From Candidatus Uhrbacteria bacterium (GTDB taxonomy: Bacteria; Patescibacteriota; Patescibacteriia; UBA9934; GWF2-40-263), in contig JACQSJ010000055.1 in assembly GCA_016205995.1 (NCBI GenBank), positions 1-6,825 of the forward strand: 6,825 nucleotides of DNA, written 5' to 3'. The stretch's first letter is position 1. Each line of letters begins with the position of its first letter. Of this stretch, positions 1 to 5,028 are shown piece by piece. Under the pieces are notes generated by a model. The model did not search any database, had not been told where the DNA came from, and saw only the letters and a list, made by a program, of their open reading frames with translations. A program made the position numbers and the translations under genes.

Positions 1-1
1 A

Positions 2-91
2 GCCCATTTTGAGGGCCTTCTTGCAGCGATCAACGCGCCTCCTCCTCGTGTTGATATGCCAGTGAGAAGGTTCTCACAATGGGTTTTTTAA
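2..91 (+). CDS. possible C-terminal tail of a plus-strand protein gene (partial)
   Basis: The second plus-strand frame is open from the window edge to a TAA at 89-91 and gives 29 residues, ending ...NAPPPRVDMPVRRFSQWVF. Many codons begin with G and the composition looks coding, but the stretch is too short to prove. The PPPR-then-FS pattern faintly recalls the tails of GT4 glycosyltransferases. A polysaccharide gene would suit the nearby wzz-like gene, but that is a guess. The stop codon falls inside the T-tract of a plus-strand terminator, which supports a plus-strand transcript ending here. Alternative: the third frame stops at 63-65, immediately before the terminator stem, and encodes a hydrophobic tail. 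Confidence 0.3.
   Translation, partial: AHFEGLLAAINAPPPRVDMPVRRFSQWVF
59..89 (+). terminator. intrinsic terminator, plus strand
   Basis: GTGAGA (62-67) pairs with TCTCAC (72-77) around the 4-nt loop AGGT. CCA (59-61) can extend the stem with TGG (80-82) across a two-base bulge. A run of six T follows at 84-89. The T run is on the plus-strand side, so it would end a transcript entering from the left edge. Confidence 0.6.
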
Positions 92-132
92 GTAGGTGGG
101 GAAGGTAGGACGGGTGGCTAAAACAAAACAGC

Positions 133-221
133 GTCATTCCGAGCGAGCGCCAGCGAGTCGAGGAATCTCAAATTTCTGAACATTCGAGATCCCTCGACTC
201 CCGTTGGTCGCTCGGGATGAC
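133..221. repeat. imperfect inverted repeat, REP/MITE-like, possible minus-strand terminator
   Basis: The left arm (133-169, starting GTCATTCCGAGCGAGCG and ending CGAGTCGAGGAATCTC) matches the reverse complement of the right arm (186-221) at about 30 of 37 positions with one gap. The arms are separated by a 16-nt AT-rich spacer. As RNA this would form one long hairpin. The GTCATTCCGAGCGA...GAGGAATCTC motif resembles dispersed palindromic repeats I recall from many environmental bacterial genomes, including CPR. I cannot check copy number here. On the minus strand the hairpin lies just past the wzz-like stop codon and is followed by GCTGTTTTGTTTT (minus-strand reading of about 119-131), so it could also serve as that gene's terminator. 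No transposase is encoded nearby. Confidence 0.75.
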
Positions 222-229
222 ACAGATAA

Positions 230-240
230 AACCACCTACA
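230..240. repeat. 11-bp direct repeat AACCACCTACA, copy 1
   Basis: Exact match to 906-916, so the two copies flank the wzz-like gene. On the minus strand this copy reads TGTAGGTGGTT and contains the gene's TAG stop codon (238-236). A shorter inverted relative, GTAGGTGG, lies at 92-99. Confidence 0.6.
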
Positions 241-880
241 CGTCCTCATGCACCAGCTGATGTCGACGCCTCACTCGTTCCACCTGCAAAATAACGAAGG
301 CAATCCCAACAAAGCCGCCTAAGATGAACCCTGAAAGGAGGTTCACTAAGACGTTTGGCTTGACTGGCCAGCGTGAATTCAAAGGCTCGTCCACAAGCCG
401 TGCCGACACATCGCCCCCAGAGGTATACTCTCCTACCCGGTCGGTCAGCACGAAGCTTATTGCTCGCACCAACTGCTCGGCCTGGTCCACATCGCGGTGA
501 TACGCTGTCACGGACAAAAGTCCTGAACCACGAGCAACGGTTGCCTTCACCGTCCTCCCCCACTCTTTACGCCTCTTGGAAGGATCTTGAGGGAAGATCG
601 ACTCGTTGATCGAGAACCCGGCATCCATGACCTGGTCAAAAAACGTGCTGGTGTAGACAAGGGTGGAAAGGTTGTCCGCGATGCGCTCCTCTGAACGCGA
701 TGCCGTATAGGCATCCGTGCCGGTCCCGACGTCTTGGAGAATGAGCAGACGTGCCGTGGAGGAGTACTTGAGCGGCTGGACAAACGAGATGATGAGGGCA
801 AGCACCAGCCCCAGCAACCCAAACATGGCGACGGTGTGCCAGTTTTGAAAAATGTCGCGCAGATAGTTGGGTTGGGACAT
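236..880 (-). CDS. Wzz/YveK-type polysaccharide co-polymerase (chain-length determinant family)
   Basis: Encodes 214 residues with the family layout: a short cytoplasmic N-terminus, TM1 at about 16-34, an extracytoplasmic alpha/beta domain (about 35-170), a proline-bearing segment WPVKPN (171-176) just before TM2 (about 178-199), and a basic cytoplasmic tail (RVRRRH). Proteins with this architecture control the length or export of surface polysaccharides. The size fits the short Gram-positive type (CpsC/YveK), which works with a separate tyrosine kinase. There is no fused kinase domain and no kinase gene in the window. The ATG at 880 is preceded by ACTACCT with no Shine-Dalgarno sequence. The gene has its own putative promoter overlapping the end of the upstream gene, so it may be a separate unit from the five-gene operon. 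The family call is firm; the polymer and partners are unknown. Confidence 0.85.
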   Translation of the reverse strand: MSQPNYLRDIFQNWHTVAMFGLLGLVLALIISFVQPLKYSSTARLLILQDVGTGTDAYTASRSEERIADNLSTLVYTSTFFDQVMDAGFSINESIFPQDPSKRRKEWGRTVKATVARGSGLLSVTAYHRDVDQAEQLVRAISFVLTDRVGEYTSGGDVSARLVDEPLNSRWPVKPNVLVNLLSGFILGGFVGIAFVILQVERVRRRHQLVHEDV

Positions 881-887
881 AGGTAGT

Positions 888-914
888 TGGGTGGTTAAGT
901 GCTCTAACCACCTA
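888..914. repeat. hairpin in the wzz-like leader
   Basis: GGTGGTTA (890-897) is the perfect complement of TAACCACC (905-912) around a 7-nt loop (898-904). One G-T and one T-A pair extend the stem. No T-tract follows on either strand, so it is not a classical terminator. It begins 8 nt before the wzz-like start codon on the minus strand and could affect its translation in read-through transcripts. A transcript from the putative promoter at 916-944 would start near 909 and lose part of one arm. Confidence 0.5.
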
Positions 915-916
915 CA
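906..916. repeat. 11-bp direct repeat AACCACCTACA, copy 2
   Basis: Exact copy of 230-240. Its first part forms one arm of the 888-914 hairpin, and its last base abuts the -10 element of the putative wzz-like promoter. Confidence 0.6.
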
Positions 917-944
917 TTATAAATCAAATCTCCAACTCGCCCAA
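916..944 (-). promoter_or_regulatory. putative sigma-70-type promoter for the wzz-like gene
   Basis: Read on the minus strand, TATAAT (921-916) is a perfect -10 hexamer. TTGGGC (944-939) lies 17 nt upstream and matches the first three -35 positions. Transcription would start near 909, leaving a leader of about 29 nt. The -35 box lies inside the last codons of the pseudoprotease gene. No experimental support. Confidence 0.4.
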
Positions 945-1997
945 CGTCACGGTGACGGTTTGGCGGTCGCCATTGCGTTCGATCTCGATTTGGATTTCGT
1001 CGCTGGCGGAATAGGACGTGAGCAGGTCATCCAGGGCGTTCGTCCCGTTGATCGTCACGCCGTCGATAGACAAGAGGACGTCTCCCACCAGCAAGCCGGC
1101 TTTGTAACCGGCGGAACCATAGGCGACCGCGCGGGGGCTATAGAGGAGAAAACCAACCTGGTGGCCGCCTGAAAGCTCCTCGTCCACGCCCGCACTATGG
1201 GCCAAGTCAATACCGCGGACGCCAAGGCTGGGATAGGTGATCGAATCAACGGACTCGAGGACTTGTCGAAACGCTCCCGCGAGCTGCTCAAACGGGACGA
1301 CCTCCATCCCCTCCTCCCCCGACTGCGTGACCCCGATAAACTCTCCAAAGACGTTAAACACGACCGCACCGTCTTGAGCGACATCCGTGAGCCGAATACG
1401 CCGCGACGGAATGTCGCTGGATCGCACGCCATCTCCCCAGACAACCTCCCGGGCCTGAGTGAAAACCACTTCATGGCCCTGTGCCGCCACGAAAACCTGG
1501 TCGCCGGCGGCCAGTCCATATCCCCCCACAATATCGACCACAGACATATTCGACGTTGCACAGTGGAGGAATACGTACCCCAACAGGGGCTCAACCACTA
1601 CATCATCTACTTCGCACTCCTGCGCACCAAAACGGACGATGTCCCCTAGGCGGCCAGACTCTGCGAGCATCCACCCATCGGATGTCAGCGTGATGACAGG
1701 GACGGAGGAGTCAAAAATCGATACCCCGGCCTCTCCGACACTTGATGCAGCAAACAACGATCCCACGGCCGGGAGAGATCGTTCTTCTAGCCTTTCCAGC
1801 GCATCCACATACGACTGTGGCAGGGTCCGCGGCCTGGTTTGCGTAAGCCCAAGCGTCTGCCTCACCTCGCCCAGTTGCGCCGCGTAATCAGACAGGTAAC
1901 TCGTCGTAAGCGCCGTTCCCAAAACTCCCGCCGCTCCACCAATCAGACAGGAAAAAACGATGATCCGGATGGTTTGTGGCCAAGAATGGTTCGTCAT
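924..1997 (-). CDS. membrane-anchored HtrA/DegP-like pseudoprotease with C-terminal PDZ domain
   Basis: Numbered from the upstream ATG at 2003 (359 residues). A signal anchor (about 12-34) is followed by a linker with a short helical stretch, a trypsin-like HtrA fold (about 78-245), and a PDZ domain (about 258-356: YPSLGV, then AGYKAGLLVGDVLLSIDG, then IERNGDRQTVTVTLGE). HtrA landmarks can be aligned, but all three catalytic positions differ. SDGWMLAESGRL (108-119) has Gly117 where SDGYILTNNHVV has His. EPLLGYVFL (138-146) has Gly142 where DPRTDLAVL has Asp. AQDGAVVFN (209-217) has Asp211 where GNSGGPLxN has Ser. The protein therefore probably binds peptides or lipids, or acts as a scaffold, without cleaving. 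I chose the second Met (ATG at 1997-1995) because its ATGA overlaps the upstream stop, as in translational coupling. The ATG at 2003 is possible, and neither has a Shine-Dalgarno sequence. Last gene of the operon. Confidence 0.8.
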   Translation of the reverse strand: MTNHSWPQTIRIIVFSCLIGGAAGVLGTALTTSYLSDYAAQLGEVRQTLGLTQTRPRTLPQSYVDALERLEERSLPAVGSLFAASSVGEAGVSIFDSSVPVITLTSDGWMLAESGRLGDIVRFGAQECEVDDVVVEPLLGYVFLHCATSNMSVVDIVGGYGLAAGDQVFVAAQGHEVVFTQAREVVWGDGVRSSDIPSRRIRLTDVAQDGAVVFNVFGEFIGVTQSGEEGMEVVPFEQLAGAFRQVLESVDSITYPSLGVRGIDLAHSAGVDEELSGGHQVGFLLYSPRAVAYGSAGYKAGLLVGDVLLSIDGVTINGTNALDDLLTSYSASDEIQIEIERNGDRQTVTVTLGELEI

Positions 1998-2758
1998 ACC
2001 CATTGGGAGGTAAGCGTGATCAAGATGGTAAAAGCAACAAGCAGAAAGAGGTAGCGCCGCAAGACTTCCTTGGAGAGCTTGTGCAGAGCGTGCGCGCGGG
2101 AGAGGCCTAGGAACACGTACACGCCTAGGGCGAGGAACGCGGCGTTTGAGTAGAAGCCCGTGGGGAGAAAGGAGAGCGAGGCAAAAAGTTCGGTGGTGAG
2201 GACCGCGCCGGCGAATGCGTAGGGCTTGGCGCGTTGCGGATCCACTTTCCCTGCCCAGAGCGTGCCGTACACGATGAAGAACAGGATGAAAAAAAAGATG
2301 AGAGACAGGAGCCAGAGGGGGGTCTGAAGAAACAACGATAGGCCGAAGCCCAGCACAGCAAGGAAAAAGACTGAGAGGATGTGCAGGAGCCCAGAGAGGT
2401 ATTCAAGCGTGAAGGCTTGGTAGGCAACAGGAAGGTGGATGAAGCTAAATACGTGCTCGACAAACAGGAAGAGGAAGATTGCCACCAGCACCCCCATGGC
2501 GACTTTTAATATGTTGTTCTCCAGGAGAAAGAACGGGCCGAAGCTCGAGAGGAGGAAAAGGAGGGGTGTCCCCAAGAAGTGCCAGAACTGGAATGTGCGC
2601 ACCTGCCAGTTGAGAAGCCGCGCCAGCAGAAGGCCTGCCAAGACTGCCGTCAACAAGATCACTAAGTACGGATGGATGCTCGAAAACAGGAGGAGGAAAA
2701 ACCCCACCGCCGCAATGCAGGCTACGCCAAACGATGAGAGGCGATGAAGAAGGATCAT
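1994..2758 (-). CDS. polytopic membrane protein of unknown function
   Basis: Encodes 254 residues, very hydrophobic, with about 8-9 membrane segments (roughly 7-27, 30-49, 60-79, 84-107, 121-145, 147-169, 181-201, 205-221 and 234-251). Noticeable residues are an in-membrane Glu in TTELFASLSFLPTGFYSNAA (188-207) and a cytoplasm-like basic loop AGKVDPQRAKP (169-179). I do not recognise the family. The Glu plus LPTGF motif could be a functional site or simply a packing motif. The gene starts 3 nt after the stop of the upstream gene, with ACCT directly before ATG and no Shine-Dalgarno sequence at usable distance. Its stop overlaps the pseudoprotease start (ATGA). The context suggests it works in the membrane with the single-span and PDZ proteins. 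It is surely a real gene: uninterrupted frame, coherent topology and tight operon spacing. Confidence 0.8.
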   Translation of the reverse strand: MILLHRLSSFGVACIAAVGFFLLLFSSIHPYLVILLTAVLAGLLLARLLNWQVRTFQFWHFLGTPLLFLLSSFGPFFLLENNILKVAMGVLVAIFLFLFVEHVFSFIHLPVAYQAFTLEYLSGLLHILSVFFLAVLGFGLSLFLQTPLWLLSLIFFFILFFIVYGTLWAGKVDPQRAKPYAFAGAVLTTELFASLSFLPTGFYSNAAFLALGVYVFLGLSRAHALHKLSKEVLRRYLFLLVAFTILITLTSQWV

Positions 2759-2761
2759 AGG

Positions 2762-3517
2762 TTACCGGATCTCCACGGAAAGCTCCCCTTTGATCAAAAG
2801 TTCACGTGGGAGCGTTTCGATCGAAGAAATCTGTGCGTACCCAACCATGGCGGCATTGAGTTTGGCAAGCTCGGCTTCCAGGAGGGGTCTGAGGAACACC
2901 GCGATCACAAGATCGGGGATCTTTGCCTTACCGACGCGCACAGAGATGGGCGTCACCACGAGATTCCCTTCCATCGCAGAGAGCTCGAACACAATGGTCG
3001 CGGCTGTTCCAGGCTGTTGGGACTCCAGACTCAGAGGCACAAACAATTCAATGCCAACTCCTGGCTCAACCACGATCTGAGAATGGGACGCATCGATCCA
3101 CTCAAGCTCATCCCCCTCCAGGAACGTTCGCAAGGAGGCGGTAAGGGACGCTTCGGACACAGCCACCTCGACAGAGCGATTCGTGAGCTCTCCCCCACCC
3201 TCGTACAGCCGGCGAGTCAACGTGCTGGTAAACGCTTCGTTGAGGACCGTCTCAACGGGAACGCCAGGCGTAACCTCACGCGTGGGAGCAGGAGCCTCAT
3301 TAGCGAGCGACGTGAACACGGGAACGCGCACCAGGCCGGTTGCCGCCACGCTCCACGCGATCCATACACCCAGTCCCACCAAGACGGCCAACAGCAATAG
3401 GGAGCATGTCAAAAACGGACGGCTCACACGCGTGCGGCGACGCACCTCGCGCACCATCTCCCCCTTCACATCGTCTAGGCGCTCTTCCAAAGACGCATTC
3501 TTTTCCACGCGTGACAT
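2762..3517 (-). CDS. single-span membrane protein with beta-rich extracytoplasmic domain, weakly YpmS/DUF2140-like
   Basis: Encodes 251 residues from ATG 3517. The cytoplasmic N-terminus is charged and helical (EERLDDVKGEMVREVRRRTR, 11-30), TM lies at about 36-58, a Pro-rich linker follows (75-88), then an outer domain. That domain runs SVEVAVSEASLTASLRTFL (115-133), alternating strands (147-183), and LVVTPISVRVGKAKIPDLVI (186-205) leading into a helix and a final IKGELSVEI strand. The pattern 'V-G-x-x-x-I-P, helix, short final strands' recalls YpmS/DUF2140 or DUF2993-type lipid-binding outer domains. That is an impression from pattern only, so I name no function. I chose ATG 3517 because it sits 2 nt after the upstream stop; the longer frame would use GTG at 3535 and overlap that gene. 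No Shine-Dalgarno sequence. Confidence 0.75.
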   Translation of the reverse strand: MSRVEKNASLEERLDDVKGEMVREVRRRTRVSRPFLTCSLLLLAVLVGLGVWIAWSVAATGLVRVPVFTSLANEAPAPTREVTPGVPVETVLNEAFTSTLTRRLYEGGGELTNRSVEVAVSEASLTASLRTFLEGDELEWIDASHSQIVVEPGVGIELFVPLSLESQQPGTAATIVFELSAMEGNLVVTPISVRVGKAKIPDLVIAVFLRPLLEAELAKLNAAMVGYAQISSIETLPRELLIKGELSVEIR

Positions 3518-3519
3518 AG

Positions 3520-3939
3520 TTACGGGGCAAGCCACGGATACGTTTCTCTGAGTTGCAGGATCTGGGCGAGTGGCTCGTCGATGGTGCGGTCCTCGCTCTG
3601 CAGCGCCTTCTCCATATCGCTCAAGGCAACGGCAAGCGCCAGGTGCAAGTCCCTAAACTCAGCGGGAACGCGTAGCGCAAGCACGCCCGAAAGCGCCGTC
3701 TGCACGGCCAGCAGTTTGTCCAGGTCGTCTTGCGCTCCATCCAGCCGTTCATCCAATGTCGCCATGATCTGGGTAAGCGAGTCGCGATACTCGTCAGAGT
3801 CAACTGTCTCGACCTCTTGCGTGACGCTTTGGGAGTTTGTCGGCTCGCTTTGTGTAGACCAGTAGATCAGTCCAGCCAGAAACAGGGACAGGACGATCAC
3901 GACGAACGAAAAAAGTGAGTGGCGATGAGAGAAGAGCAT
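3520..3939 (-). CDS. small single-span protein with helical extracytoplasmic domain, unknown
   Basis: Encodes 139 residues. A short basic N-terminus (MLFSHRHS) and a TM or uncleaved signal (about 9-27) are followed by a polar linker rich in Ser/Thr/Gln/Glu (29-48), two likely amphipathic helices (about 50-88 and 93-116) and a tail ending YPWLAP. No cysteine near the signal, so not a lipoprotein. The helices have heptad-like Leu spacing (LTQIMATLDERL, DDLDKLLAVQTAL), which suggests coiled-coil or helical-bundle pairing, perhaps with another operon product. I do not recognise a family. The frame extends upstream to 4359, but that part is antisense-frame composition inside the AI-2E gene. ATG 3939 starts 2 nt after that gene's TAA and is the sensible start. 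Confidence 0.75.
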   Translation of the reverse strand: MLFSHRHSLFSFVVIVLSLFLAGLIYWSTQSEPTNSQSVTQEVETVDSDEYRDSLTQIMATLDERLDGAQDDLDKLLAVQTALSGVLALRVPAEFRDLHLALAVALSDMEKALQSEDRTIDEPLAQILQLRETYPWLAP

Positions 3940-3941
3940 AA

Positions 3942-4967
3942 TTATTCGGTTACGTCTCGGAATAAATCTTCGAGGATCACCACACCCATCATGGCGAGGG
4001 GAATAGCGAGAATCGCGCCCGCCAAGCCGCCGGCCTTGAGACCGACTAAGAGTGCCAGGATACTGATGATGGGATTCAAACCCGTGACCTTTTGCATGAT
4101 CTTGGGAACGAGCACATTGTTTTCCAGCTGCTGGATGACGAGGTAGAGGACCACAACCGCCAGCCCGATCACGGGCGACTGGGCAAACCCGACGATGAGC
4201 GCGGGTACGAGGGAAATGATCGGCCCCACGTACGGGATGACCTCCAAGATGCCCGCGATGAGCGCGAGCACAAGCGCGTACTTCACGCCCAGGAAGGTGA
4301 GCCCGACATACACGGCCACGCCCACGATGAGGCCCAGGATAATCTGTCCACGCAGCCACTCGCCCATCTTGCGCGACATCTTTTTCATGAGATGCGCCAC
4401 GTAGGGCTGGTACTCAATGGGCGCGAGCGAACGAAAATACTTCCGCATCCGTTCCTCCTCGACGACCATGTAGAACGAGAGCACCAGCACGATGAACGTC
4501 GCGGCCACCCCGCCCACCACGCCCCACACGGTGGAGAAAAGCGATCCAAAGGAATTCGCGACGCTCGCTTGGAGCGCGGCGAGTGAGCTGGCGAGGTTAT
4601 CGGCAAAGCCGTAGTCCGCCGAGAACTGGCGGACCTGACCCAGCGATTCTAATGCCTGAGTATAGGAACTGGTGAAGTTGGTGAGGAGTTGGGCGCCTTG
4701 CTCCGCGACGATTGGCACGAACAGGAGGATGAAGATGGCCGTGAGCGAGAGCAAGCAGGTATAGACGATCAACACAGCAAGGCCTCGAGGGATACGACGA
4801 TCCGCGAACCAGGAAGCGAACGGTTCAATGAGCGCCGCGAGCAGGATCGAGGCAACAAAAATCGCGACGATGTCGCGGATGAACCACAAGAACCAAAGCC
4901 CAAGCACAATGAAAACGGCTTTGATAAAGGTCGCGGTAGAGATGCTGACCGATTGCGGCGGCTGCAT
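3942..4967 (-). CDS. AI-2E family transporter (PerM/UPF0118-like)
   Basis: Encodes 341 residues, the usual family length. Topology fits: TM pairs near the N-terminus (about 12-48 and 63-88), an extracytoplasmic helical stretch (about 90-145), TM at 148-169, an amphipathic cytoplasmic segment (170-205), then the conserved C-terminal half with EVIPYVGPIISLVPALIVG (242-260), QQLENNVLVPKIM (279-291) and GLNP (296-299). These C-terminal motifs are diagnostic for the family. Members are proposed to export autoinducer-2 or to act as Na+/H+ or other antiporters; the substrate cannot be read from sequence. First gene of the five-gene operon, with a strong extended -10 immediately upstream. ATG 4967 is preceded by GAAGAACCT, at best a weak ribosome site, and the leader would be only about 5 nt. 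Confidence 0.92.
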   Translation of the reverse strand: MQPPQSVSISTATFIKAVFIVLGLWFLWFIRDIVAIFVASILLAALIEPFASWFADRRIPRGLAVLIVYTCLLSLTAIFILLFVPIVAEQGAQLLTNFTSSYTQALESLGQVRQFSADYGFADNLASSLAALQASVANSFGSLFSTVWGVVGGVAATFIVLVLSFYMVVEEERMRKYFRSLAPIEYQPYVAHLMKKMSRKMGEWLRGQIILGLIVGVAVYVGLTFLGVKYALVLALIAGILEVIPYVGPIISLVPALIVGFAQSPVIGLAVVVLYLVIQQLENNVLVPKIMQKVTGLNPIISILALLVGLKAGGLAGAILAIPLAMMGVVILEDLFRDVTE

Positions 4968-4978
4968 AGGTTCTTCAA

Positions 4979-4987
4979 ATTATAGCA
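4979..4987 (-). promoter_or_regulatory. extended -10 promoter of the envelope operon
   Basis: On the minus strand TGCTATAAT (4987-4979) is a perfect extended -10 (TGnTATAAT). No good -35 is visible at 16-18 nt (CCGTTT or similar), which an extended -10 can tolerate. Transcription would start near 4972, about 5 nt before the ATG. The -35 position lies within the terminator of the aminotransferase gene. Confidence 0.55.
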
Positions 4988-4993
4988 TAGGTG

Positions 4994-5021
4994 AAAAGAA
5001 AAAACGGACGAATGTGTCCGT
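4994..5021 (-). terminator. intrinsic terminator of the aminotransferase gene
   Basis: On the minus strand ACGGAC (5021-5016) pairs with GTCCGT (5009-5004) around a 6-nt loop, followed directly by a T-rich tract with one C (5003-4994). It begins 7 nt after the aminotransferase stop codon and insulates the envelope operon from that gene. Confidence 0.75.
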
Positions 5022-5028
5022 CGTGGGT

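Noticed and set aside
888..914. Leader hairpin as an intrinsic terminator
   Set aside because: There is no T-tract after the stem on either strand.
867..1172. Plus-strand open frame across the wzz-like leader and the PDZ domain
   Set aside because: It lies mostly antisense to the well-supported PDZ domain and has no motif or start signal.
3518..3535. Longer GTG start for the beta-rich single-span protein
   Set aside because: It overlaps the upstream gene by 16 nt. The ATG at 3517 lies 2 nt after the stop, like the other junctions.
3940..4359. Upstream extension of the 139-residue gene to a start at 4359
   Set aside because: The added 140 residues are Arg/Gly/Pro/His-rich shadow sequence inside the AI-2E gene. 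The ATG at 3939, 2 nt after that gene's stop, is the natural start.
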